Shown: piece after piece, positions 1-7,285 of the stretch
Position numbering within the stretch: the stretch's first letter is position 1
How the letters are laid out: each line of letters begins with the position of its first letter
Source of the DNA: JAABVD01 sp965204545
GTDB lineage: Bacteria; Verrucomicrobiota; Verrucomicrobiia; Opitutales; UBA2995
Length of the DNA stretch: 64,000 bases
NCBI GenBank assembly: GCA_965204545.1
Contig: CBDBFA010000003.1
Coordinates: forward strand, 1,178,001-1,242,000
Direction of reading: 5' to 3'
Program-made: the position numbers and the translations under genes
The notes under the pieces: generated by a model
What the model was told of the DNA's origin: nothing
Seen by the model: only the letters and a program-made list of their open reading frames with translations
The model's database searches: none

Positions 1-892
1 CCTCGATATCCCCAATGCCAACACCATAATCATTGAGGCAGCCGACCGTTTCGGCCTTTCCCAACTGTACCAGATTCGGGGCCGGGTCGGAAGATTCAAC
101 CGGCAGGCTTACGCCTACTTGCTGCTCCACCGCCACGCCCGGGTCCTCGACACGGCGCGGCGGAGACTGGCCGCAATCAAACAATACAATCAACTGGGCG
201 CAGGATTCCGAATCGCCCTGCGCGACCTCGAACTGCGCGGCGCGGGCAACCTGTTGGGCGCCGAACAAAGCGGCCACATAGCCGGGGTGGGGTTCGATCT
301 CTACTGCCAACTGCTCAAGCAAAGCATCGCCCGGCTGAAGGGTGATCAGGCGGCTTTCCGAATCCGCGCCACCGTTCAGCTCGATTTCGTTCATATGGGC
401 GAGGGCAAGGCCCCGAAACGGTCGATCGCCAGGGACAGTTACCAAGCCCTCAAACAGGCTGAAATAGAAGCGACCCGGGGACGCCTGCTGGAGGCCCGCA
501 TTCCCCCCCGTTACTTGAAGGAAACCCGGCTCAGAATCGAGGTCTACCGGCAACTGGCTATGGCCGAAGATCTCGCATCCATCGAGGAAATCGACCGGTC
601 TCTGGTGGACCGCTACGGCCCCTATCCGGACACCGTCAAGGCGCTCCTCGAGGTATGCAGAATTCGAACCCTGGCGGAGGAAAAGGGGATCGACCGGATC
701 GAAAGCGAAGGTAACCGGCTGAAGTGCCGCATTGCCGGGGCGGGCAAGGGAAACTTCATCATGCCTGGCCGCCGGTTTCCCCGACTCTCCCACAAGGATC
801 CCTTTAAGAAACTGAGGGAAATTCTTCGATTCATCTCGCAAAGATGCGCAAAGGGGGAGGTTGGAGCACCGGGGACGCAAATCAGGAATTGA
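1..892 (+). CDS. mfd: Transcription-repair coupling factor, C-terminal part (partial)
   Basis: The window opens inside this gene; about 296 residues remain, read in frame from base 2. Mfd is an ATP-driven DNA translocase that removes stalled RNA polymerase from lesions and recruits the UvrABC excision system. The remaining part starts in RecG-like helicase motif V/VI (DIPNANTIII, then GLSQLYQIRGRVGR), followed by the translocation hairpin region and the C-terminal D7 domain (EIDRSLVDRYGPYPDTVKAL). The native C-terminus seems to stop near FPRLSHKDPFKKLREILRFI. The last 15 or so residues (after ISQR) are translated intergenic repeat, because the DNA reads ctcgcaaagatgcgcaaag. A gene for a PpiC-type isomerase follows on the same strand after 363 bp. 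Family assignment is secure; only the tail is unusual. Confidence 0.95.
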   Translation, partial: LDIPNANTIIIEAADRFGLSQLYQIRGRVGRFNRQAYAYLLLHRHARVLDTARRRLAAIKQYNQLGAGFRIALRDLELRGAGNLLGAEQSGHIAGVGFDLYCQLLKQSIARLKGDQAAFRIRATVQLDFVHMGEGKAPKRSIARDSYQALKQAEIEATRGRLLEARIPPRYLKETRLRIEVYRQLAMAEDLASIEEIDRSLVDRYGPYPDTVKALLEVCRIRTLAEEKGIDRIESEGNRLKCRIAGAGKGNFIMPGRRFPRLSHKDPFKKLREILRFISQRCAKGEVGAPGTQIRN

Positions 893-949
893 CCACGGAT
901 TTCATGGATAGGCACGGATGTGGGAAGGAAAACTGTAGGATGGGAATTT

Positions 950-998
950 GGGCGAGGCATGCCTCGCCCCTACGAATTGGCGGGTTGGAAAACCCGCC
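950..998. repeat. REP-like double hairpin
   Basis: Bases 950-969 form a perfect 20-bp palindrome (GGGCGAGGCATGCCTCGCCC). Bases 979-998 form a second hairpin with an 8-bp stem, GGCGGGTT, and a GGAA loop. Two GC-rich hairpins side by side just downstream of a gene resemble a REP element; a role in termination or mRNA protection is possible. No clear U-tract follows. Confidence 0.6.
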
Positions 999-1180
999 CT
1001 CCGTTAACCATTTCATCCTGTCCATCCATGTTCAATATTTACCAAGATCACGATGATTTACTTCGTGTCCTTCGTGGATCCAATTCCTCATTCCTCATTG
1101 GCGCCCTCCCTGTCACGCCGTAGTCCCAACGGGCGAAGGAGGATGGCGCCCCCCCTCTGTGGTTAATTTTTGCAGCGGTC

Positions 1181-1209
1181 TTGACGAATCTGAAGGGAAC
1201 CCTTACCAT
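1181..1209 (+). promoter_or_regulatory. Candidate sigma-70 promoter for the PpiC-type isomerase gene
   Basis: TTGACG at 1181-1186 and TACCAT at 1204-1209 are 17 bp apart, matching five of six and four of six consensus positions. It lies about 50 bp upstream of the start codon in unique sequence, after the repeat mosaic ends. The evidence is consensus match only. Confidence 0.35.
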
Positions 1210-1255
1210 TCCCGCCCTGTTTATATTGAGTGACCCGGGTCATGGTTAATCCCCG

Positions 1256-2251
1256 ATGAAAAAAGTAGTGAAATTTGCCGCCTGGAGCGCTGGACTTCTC
1301 CCCCTGCTCTTGGGAGCCCAGCCCTCCCAATACGATAATTTGCCCACGGAAAACGGCATCGCCGCCATTGTGGAAGGAAAAATAATCACCCACGAAGAAT
1401 TGCGTAAAGACCTCGCCCCCCTGGTGCCCCAACTTCAACGCAAGGCCAGGAACAACCAGGAATTCCAAACCATGCTGGCCGAGCTTCAGCAGGATGTTCT
1501 GATGAACCTCATCGACCGGGTTCTCATCATGAAGGAGTTTCAGGAAAAATTCGTCGAGAAAGGTTACAAAATGCCCCGTTCATTCGTGGAAAACCGTTTT
1601 GACGACGTGTTGGTCAACGAATTCAACAACGACCGGGAAAAGTTCCTGGACTATCTGAAAGGACAAGGGCTCAACATGCGGGAATACCGCACCAAACTGC
1701 GGGAAGAAATTATCGTGCAAATCATGCTCAGCCAGCAACGCCGCTCCCGTTCCATCGTCAGTCCCGCCAAAATCGAAGCGTATTACAACACGCAACGAGA
1801 CCGCTTTTTCGAAGAGGAACGGGTTCACCTGAACCTCATAATGCTGGCGCCCTATGCTTCCGAAAATATCGACCTTCTCATGCAAACCGCCAACACGATC
1901 ATCGAAGAACTCGATGGGGGAGGCGATTTTGAGGAATTGGCCAAAAAATACAGCCAGGATACCCGCAAGGACCGCGGAGGGGATTGGGGATGGATCAACC
2001 GTTCCGATATTCGCGACGAGCTGAGCGAGATTGCCTTCAACCTGGAAAAGGGCGAACACAGCCAGCCCATTCAAGTGAGGGATAGGGTTTTCATCCTCAA
2101 AGTCGAAGACAAAAAGGAAGAAGGGGTGCAACCGCTGGCCGATGTCCGCGACCAGATCGAGGGGATTCTCGTCGGCCAAATGGCCCGCGAGGAGCAGGAC
2201 AAATGGCTCCAGGGCTTGCGCGAAAAAGCCTTCATCAAGTTCTATCTGTAA
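1256..2251 (+). CDS. SurA/PpiC-type peptidyl-prolyl cis-trans isomerase, exported
   Basis: This 331-residue protein is a parvulin-type foldase/chaperone expected in the periplasm, where SurA-like proteins assist outer-membrane protein folding. A signal peptide covers about residues 1-21 (MKKVVKFAAW, hydrophobic core, then LLGAQ). Residues 30-165 form a helical SurA_N-like chaperone region (IAAIVEGKIITHEEL). Residues 186-290 are a PPIC domain with the family signatures FEELAKKYSQD and GGDWGW. The C-terminal helix (EEQDKWLQGLREKAFIKF) is typical of SurA. SurA often has two PPIC domains; only one is present here. It follows mfd and has its own candidate promoter. The start is the first ATG before the signal peptide; no Shine-Dalgarno sequence is seen. 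Confidence 0.9.
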   Translation: MKKVVKFAAWSAGLLPLLLGAQPSQYDNLPTENGIAAIVEGKIITHEELRKDLAPLVPQLQRKARNNQEFQTMLAELQQDVLMNLIDRVLIMKEFQEKFVEKGYKMPRSFVENRFDDVLVNEFNNDREKFLDYLKGQGLNMREYRTKLREEIIVQIMLSQQRRSRSIVSPAKIEAYYNTQRDRFFEEERVHLNLIMLAPYASENIDLLMQTANTIIEELDGGGDFEELAKKYSQDTRKDRGGDWGWINRSDIRDELSEIAFNLEKGEHSQPIQVRDRVFILKVEDKKEEGVQPLADVRDQIEGILVGQMAREEQDKWLQGLREKAFIKFYL

Positions 2252-2697
2252 GCTGCAAGAATAGGCCAGGGGCTTCCCTTGCTGGTAAGGAATGGCTCCT
2301 GAGGATTTCCACTCGCCAAGTTCGCCAAGGTATTCCTACTCAGTGACCGCGGCGTACCGTGCGTCGCGTTTGCCAATCTGAGAGAAAATTTAAGCTGGAA
2401 ATCGCCGAATTGGTCCGAAACCCGCTGATCATTCGTCTCAGAGCAGAGACGAAGAAGTTTATGAGACATGCGGTCTAATTCCAAATTCCTAAATTGCGCC
2501 CATGGCGCCTCCCTTTTTGTGCCTCTGTGCCATCTCGCCTTGGCGAGATCCCATTCCCAATTCCCCCTTCACTCCCTCACTCCACTACTCCATCATTCCA
2601 CCACCCCCTTCTTCCTTCTCCAAGTCGTAGATTTTTCGATCACGATCACGATCACGATGATTCTTCCTTCTTCCTTCTTCCTTCTTCCTTCTTCTTA
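2252..2697. repeat. Intergenic repeat mosaic upstream of radC
   Basis: No gene is supported. From about 2487 the stretch holds an AATTCCTAAATT box, a GCGCCCATGGCGCC hairpin (2499-2512), an octamer-type CCCAATTCCC run, a three-site GATCAC array (2638-2660), and a CTTCCTT run (2661-2697) that ends at the radC start codon. Bases 2252-2480 are less repetitive and show no motif I can assign. Confidence 0.65.
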
Positions 2698-3411
2698 ATG
2701 GCAACTCCCGGCTCATCACGATTAAAGGACCTCGCCGTCAACGAACGGCCCCAGGAACGTTTGGATCAGTTGGGGCCAGGCAAACTCAGCGACACGGAAT
2801 TGCTGGCCATGCTGTTGCGTTCGGGCACGGCCCAAAGGGATGTGCTGAGCTTGTCGGCTCACCTCCTGAAAAAATCCGGCTCGCTGCACCGACTCATAAA
2901 TTGGGGCAAGGAGGATTTCACCGCCATCAATGGCATAGGGAAAGTAAAGGCATTGCAACTCGTAGCCGTCATGGAAATGGCTCGCCGGGTCATCCGAGGA
3001 AAACAGGGAAGAGCGCCCCTGCTCAGCAACCCGAAATCCGTGTTCGACTTTGCCTTGCCTATCACGGCCGGCCTGGAAGTGGAAAAATTCTGGACGTTAT
3101 GCCTGAACCGAAAGAACCGGTTGATACGGGAAATCGAGGTCACCTCGGGCACGGCCAGCAGCAGTCTCGTCCATCCCCGCGAGGTATTCAAGGAAGCCAT
3201 TCGGTCGGGAGCATCCGCCATCATCGTATTCCATAACCACCCCAGCGGAGATCCCACTCCCAGCCAAGCCGATATTCAGGTGACGAGGAAGCTCAGGGAA
3301 GCGGCCCGGATAGTGGATATCGACTTTATCGATCACCTCATAATCGGGAATCCGGGGGGGGATCCCCGCGAGGTGGGATTCTATAGTTTCAAGGACGCCG
3401 GATTTTTGTAA
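2698..3411 (+). CDS. radC: RadC family JAMM/MPN protein
   Basis: This 237-residue protein belongs to the RadC (UPF0758) family. The N-terminal third holds a helix-hairpin-helix-like region (SDTELLAMLLRSG, then AINGIGKVKALQL). The C-terminal JAMM domain keeps its metal motif, with HNHPSG at about 179-184 and the following Asp at 192. The family fold is that of a metalloprotease, but its cellular function is unsettled and the old link to DNA repair is doubtful. The frame is open further upstream, but that part translates the CTTCCTT run and octamer repeats, so I place the start at the ATG directly after the run (MATPGSSRLK). Family assignment is firm; function is not. Confidence 0.93.
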   Translation: MATPGSSRLKDLAVNERPQERLDQLGPGKLSDTELLAMLLRSGTAQRDVLSLSAHLLKKSGSLHRLINWGKEDFTAINGIGKVKALQLVAVMEMARRVIRGKQGRAPLLSNPKSVFDFALPITAGLEVEKFWTLCLNRKNRLIREIEVTSGTASSSLVHPREVFKEAIRSGASAIIVFHNHPSGDPTPSQADIQVTRKLREAARIVDIDFIDHLIIGNPGGDPREVGFYSFKDAGFL

Positions 3412-3489
3412 TTTTACCGGGCGTTAATGAGTAAAAAGGTCTTGGCAAAGGCTGTTGGACCCAACATCTTACCCCTCTTTATCTTTGGC

Positions 3490-3575
3490 GGTGGGATACC
3501 CAAGTGGCCAACGGGGGCAGACTGTAAATCTGCTGGGGCAACCCTTCGGTGGTTCGAATCCGCCTCCCACCACCA
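3490..3575 (+). tRNA. tRNA-Tyr (anticodon GUA)
   Basis: The acceptor stem GGTGGGA pairs with TCCCACC, followed by discriminator A and an encoded CCA. The anticodon arm is GCAGA-CTGTAAA-TCTGC, giving anticodon GTA. There is a long class II variable arm, and the T arm contains GGTTCGAATCC. The total is 86 nt. It lies 78 bp after radC. Confidence 0.95.
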
Positions 3576-4097
3576 GCCCCCCACCCCTTTTTCCCGCACC
3601 CCGCGACAACCGTCGGGGTCGTGCCTCATTCCCCAATATCTCTCGCCAAGATTCTGAGGTAAAAACATGGATGAACAGGATTTACAGGATTTACAGGATT
3701 TGAATTATCCGTCCTCATCCGTGGTTCATCTTCTTCCTTTGCGTCCCTTCGCGAGCTTTGCCAATTGCGTGACTTGTCCGCTTGGCGAGAGGCTTTTTTC
3801 GATCACGATCACGATCACGATTATTCAGCCTTCCACCTTCAGCCTTCTCTCTCCCCCCCATTCCAACACTCCAACATTCCATCACTCCACCACTCCTTTC
3901 CCTTCGATCAAGATCACGATTAATCTCCAGCACCTTCATCCTTCATCCTTTCTCCTTTTTCTTCCCCTCTGCCCCCTTGTGTCTTTTCATTCCTAATTCC
4001 TAATTCCTAATTCCTCATTGGCGCGCGTCAGCGCGCCTTCTTGTCCTCTGTGGTTTTTTTCCTTCTCCCCCTTATTCCTTAAGCTACTCCTGTAAGG
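3576..4097. repeat. Intergenic repeat mosaic downstream of tRNA-Tyr
   Basis: No gene is supported in 522 bp. The order is: a TCTCGCCAAGATTCTGAGG box (about 3641-3660), a GGATTTACAGGATTTACAGG tandem (3679-3700), a CGTCCCTTCGCGAGCTTTGC box, a GATCAC array (3801-3821), CCTTC/TCCAACA runs, a second short GATCAA/GATCAC array (3906-3920), an octamer TTCCTAAT tandem (about 3990-4015), and a GGCGCGCGTCAGCGCGCC hairpin (4020-4037). It ends with a CTCTGTGGTTTTTTTCC box next to the 3' end of the minus-strand gene. Confidence 0.75.
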
Positions 4098-4769
4098 CTA
4101 TAAATCGGGAATGGTTTCGGGAAACACCTGGCCGGTAGGGCTGATCTTGAAAATGTAAACCAGGCCGGGTTTGAGTTGGGTATACACCGCACTACCGTAA
4201 ACGGCCACGATTCCGTACTCCCTCAGGGCCTGGAGGTCGTGGGCCAAATCCCAGATTTCCGACCAGAATAAATCCCTTTCCCTCACGGATAGCCCGTCTA
4301 ATAGTCCCCGGTAACGCTCCGGCTCGCGACCGAAAGCCTCGATGGGGAAGCCTTCGCTGGGGGCTGTTTTCTCCCCGTATACCCGCCTCCACAAATAGAG
4401 GGATCGTCCCCGGCCCTCCCGCACAAATTGATTGTCGAATTTGACGATCAAAGCATCGAAATGCGCCACGTCCCCCTCCAGGGTAAACAACCCTTCAAAT
4501 ACCGTTTCGAGCGGGTCGTCCCGCGCCGTCTCAACAAATTTCAACGTCGTATGGAGGGTTCCATCGCGCTTTTCCTGGTGGGTCACCTTGGCGTAACCGA
4601 TTTGTTCCTCCGCCGTGAGGAGGGCAATGGCCTCTTTCAATTGCCGGTTTTCCGTGAGCAACTCCTGAATAGTCAGCCCCGTCTTGAGAAAGGCCACCCC
4701 CAACAAACCGCCGAGGGCGAGAATGGCCAAACCGAGACTTCCCCAGAACAGTTTGGTGGACATGGACAT
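4098..4769 (-). CDS. Membrane-anchored protein of unknown function
   Basis: I do not recognise this 223-residue protein. The N-terminus has a short cytoplasmic stretch (MSMSTKLFWG) and one hydrophobic segment (about residues 8-29), then a likely short coiled coil (TIQELLTENRQLKEAIALL, about 32-50). The rest is a soluble, charged domain, probably outside the membrane, ending in FKISPTGQVFPETIPDL. There is no lipobox or cleavable signal site. It is divergent from the peptide transporter operon, with 213 bp between them, so a link to the transporter is possible but unproven. An ATG three codons in is an alternative start. Confidence 0.7.
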   Translation of the reverse strand: MSMSTKLFWGSLGLAILALGGLLGVAFLKTGLTIQELLTENRQLKEAIALLTAEEQIGYAKVTHQEKRDGTLHTTLKFVETARDDPLETVFEGLFTLEGDVAHFDALIVKFDNQFVREGRGRSLYLWRRVYGEKTAPSEGFPIEAFGREPERYRGLLDGLSVRERDLFWSEIWDLAHDLQALREYGIVAVYGSAVYTQLKPGLVYIFKISPTGQVFPETIPDL

Positions 4770-4982
4770 GGTTGGTTTAACCCTGCTTCAGAACGGACTT
4801 GAAAACAAGACCCCGATTCCGGACAGAGGGTTCCGGAGAAAGGGGTCAGCTTACGGAAAAAGGGGTCAAGCCTTGAATCGGTTGACTCCGCAAGCTTCGT
4901 CAAGAATGCAAGGAATGACCCCGACAAGGTTTGACCCATTCGCCCTGCCGCATAGCTTTGCCTGAACCTGGGTATTGTTTGA
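4770..4982. other. Divergent intergenic region with inverted GGGGTCA boxes
   Basis: The region between the unknown membrane protein gene and the transporter holds two direct AAAGGGGTCA boxes (about 4838 and 4859) and two inverted copies (AATGACCCCG near 4913, GTTTGACCC near 4929), making an imperfect inverted repeat around 4841-4940. The same boxes recur near 33963-33990. Whether they are regulatory or only repetitive cannot be told from the sequence. Confidence 0.4.
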
Positions 4983-6020
4983 ATGCGAGACTATTTCATA
5001 AGGCGATTCCTTCTTCTGCCGCCTACCCTCTTGGGCATCACCCTCATCGTCTTTGCCATTACCCGTGTGGTGCCCGGCGGTCCGGTGGAACAAAGGTTGG
5101 TGCAAATGCGTTTGGCCGGGGCCGACCAGGGTTCCAATTACACCGTCGGCGGCCAGCAAGCGCTATCGGAGGACCAACTGCAAAAACTCAAGGAATATTA
5201 CGGTTTCGATAAGCCCATTCTGGTCAGCTACTTCAGTTGGCTGGGAAAGGTTCTCACGGGAGATCTGGGGGAATCCTACCGATGGAACGAACCCGTCCTG
5301 CAACGCATAAAGGAAGCGCTCCCCATATCCACATTCTACGGGCTGATCACCTTTTTCTTTACCTATGGCATTTCCATTCCCCTGGGCATCCTCAAGGCGC
5401 TCAAACACAGGACCACTATCGATGGGGTCACCTCGGTGCTGATATTTGCCGGGTACGCCATACCCGGGTACGTGCTGGGTGCGCTTCTTTTACTTTTTTT
5501 CGCCGTTCGTCTGGACTGGTTCCCCATGGGTGGATTCGTCGGTTACGAGTTTCAACACCTCATGCCTTGGCAGGTTTTCGCCAACGGCGAGGCCTTCCTC
5601 AGCATTGTGCTGCATGCCGTACTCCCCCTCATCTGCTACCTGGTGGGGAGTTTCGCCGTAACCACCCTGCTCATGAAAAACCATCTGCTCGACAACCTGG
5701 CGGCCGATTACATGCGGACAGCCGTGGCCAAAGGCTCGAGTTTCAACAGGGCGGTAATCCGCCATGCCATGCGCAATTCGCTCATTCCCATCGCCACTAC
5801 CTTCGGCCAGAACATCACCCTCTTCGTTTCGGGGTCCTTTCTCATCGAGGCCCTGTTCGACATAAATGGATTCGGCTGGCTGGGGTTGGACTCCGTCTTT
5901 CAGCGCGACTACCCGGTGGTCATGGGCGTGGTGCTCCTATCCAGCGCCCTGCTGCTGCTCGGCAACATCATATCCGACATCCTGGTCGCCCTGGTCGATC
6001 CCCGCGTTAAATTTCAATGA
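4983..6020 (+). CDS. yejB: Oligopeptide ABC transporter permease, YejB/DppB type
   Basis: This 345-residue inner-membrane permease forms half of the channel for peptide uptake. It begins with the classical DppB-like segment (RRFLLLPPTLLGITLIVFAI), then a periplasmic loop carrying the YejB-style insertion (EDQLQKLKEYYGFDKPILVSY), and further membrane segments. The coupling loop matches the EAA motif that docks on the ATPase (TAVAKGSSFNRAVIRHAMRN). Its stop overlaps the start of the next permease by four bases (ATGA), a sign of translational coupling. It is the first gene of a five-gene operon. The YejB subtype is judged from order and insertions. Confidence 0.93.
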   Translation: MRDYFIRRFLLLPPTLLGITLIVFAITRVVPGGPVEQRLVQMRLAGADQGSNYTVGGQQALSEDQLQKLKEYYGFDKPILVSYFSWLGKVLTGDLGESYRWNEPVLQRIKEALPISTFYGLITFFFTYGISIPLGILKALKHRTTIDGVTSVLIFAGYAIPGYVLGALLLLFFAVRLDWFPMGGFVGYEFQHLMPWQVFANGEAFLSIVLHAVLPLICYLVGSFAVTTLLMKNHLLDNLAADYMRTAVAKGSSFNRAVIRHAMRNSLIPIATTFGQNITLFVSGSFLIEALFDINGFGWLGLDSVFQRDYPVVMGVVLLSSALLLLGNIISDILVALVDPRVKFQ

Positions 6021-7276
6021 GGTCCAACTCCCAGAACCCGGCAGCCGAACCGATTCCAAGCAGAAAGGGATTTCTGCGCAACCGGAAATTGGCCCTGTCG
6101 ATCATGGTTCTTCTGAGCGGTTTTCTGGGATGGAAAAGCAATTATTACGCGGGATTGGGCATATTCCTCATACTGGCCTGGGTGTGGCGGCGTTTCTTGA
6201 ACATCCGCTGGGATCCCTCCACCCTGAAAAAATTCAAGCGCTTCCGACGCCTTCGCAGGGGCTATGCGTCCTTTATGGTAATCGGGGTATTGTGGTTCGC
6301 CTCCCTTTTCGCGGAACTGTTTATCAACGACCGGCCCCTGGCCATCTACTATCAGGGGCAACTTTCCTTTCCCACCTATGGACGGGTGGCCCTGGGAAGT
6401 GAATTCGGCGTCACAGGACCCGAGGGATTTGAGCCGGTGAGGTACCGCGACCTCGACGAACGATTCGAGCGGGAAAAGTCCGGGAACTGGGCCCTCATGC
6501 CTTTAGTGCCGTTCAATCCGAATGAGAACCATACCTACCAGGGTGTTCTCAAACCCCAACCGCCCGGTTGGACCAGCCAGCACTACCTGGGCACCGACCA
6601 AACCGGACGCGATATTATGGCCCGGCTGGTCTACGGTTTTCGCATCGCCATCTTTTTTGCCCTGGCCTTCATGGTCTTGACTTACCTCATCGGCATCGGT
6701 CTGGGTTGCCTCATGGGCTATTGGGGAGGCGCCTTCGACCTGATTTTCCAGCGCATGATCGAAATCTGGGCCAACATTCCCTTTATCTACACCGTGATCA
6801 TCATATTTTCCGTTGTTCCCACGGAATTTGATTTGGGCATTCGCATAGCCATTCTCTTGATCATCATGGTTCTGTTCTCCTGGACCGGGATGACCTACTA
6901 CATGCGTACCGCCACCTTCAAGGAGAAAGCCCGGGATTACACCTCGGCCGCCATTGTCATGGGAGCCGGTTCGCCCCGCGTCATCTACCGTCATATATTG
7001 CCCAACACCATTTCAACCCTGGTGACATTTATTCCCTTTACCATCAGCGGAGCCATTGCCGCCATTACCGCCCTGGACTTCCTGGGATACGGATTGCCTC
7101 CTCCCACCCCCAGTTTGGGGGAACTATTGAAACAGGGACGGGACAATGTCACCAATGCGCCCTGGATCGTGAGCTCGGCATTTTGCGCTCTCACATTTTT
7201 GCTCGTTCTCGTCACCTTTGTCGGGGAAGGTATCCGTGAGGCTTTCGATCCAAAAAAATTCACCCGATACCTCTAG
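6017..7276 (+). CDS. yejE: Oligopeptide ABC transporter permease, YejE/DppC type
   Basis: This 419-residue protein is the second permease. The long N-terminal part contains hydrophobic segments and the YejE hallmark periplasmic region (FINDRPLAIYYQGQLSFPTYG-like, about residues 108-128) before the DppC-like membrane core. The motif HYLGTDQTGRDIMARLVYG marks the family entry to the transmembrane domain, and the EAA loop is present (YTSAAIVMGAGSPRVIYRHI). Length and the N-terminal insertion favour YejE over plain DppC. It overlaps yejB by four bases and is followed after 9 bp by the binding-protein gene. Confidence 0.93.
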   Translation: MRSNSQNPAAEPIPSRKGFLRNRKLALSIMVLLSGFLGWKSNYYAGLGIFLILAWVWRRFLNIRWDPSTLKKFKRFRRLRRGYASFMVIGVLWFASLFAELFINDRPLAIYYQGQLSFPTYGRVALGSEFGVTGPEGFEPVRYRDLDERFEREKSGNWALMPLVPFNPNENHTYQGVLKPQPPGWTSQHYLGTDQTGRDIMARLVYGFRIAIFFALAFMVLTYLIGIGLGCLMGYWGGAFDLIFQRMIEIWANIPFIYTVIIIFSVVPTEFDLGIRIAILLIIMVLFSWTGMTYYMRTATFKEKARDYTSAAIVMGAGSPRVIYRHILPNTISTLVTFIPFTISGAIAAITALDFLGYGLPPPTPSLGELLKQGRDNVTNAPWIVSSAFCALTFLLVLVTFVGEGIREAFDPKKFTRYL

Positions 7277-7285
7277 GTTTTTAAA

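Larger units (their letters stand above)
893..1255. repeat. Intergenic repeat mosaic between mfd and the PpiC-type gene
   Basis: No gene is supported here. The stretch carries an ACGGAT-type box (897-920), a double hairpin (950-998), a cgatgatttacttcgtgtcc box followed by an AATTCCTCATTCCTCATT octamer run and a GGCGCC motif (about 1049-1100), and a CTCTGTGGTT box near 1155. A candidate promoter for the next gene lies at 1181-1209. Confidence 0.7.

Noticed and set aside
660..675. AATTCGAACCC as a possible tRNA T-loop
   Set aside because: It lies within the mfd coding sequence and no cloverleaf can be formed around it.
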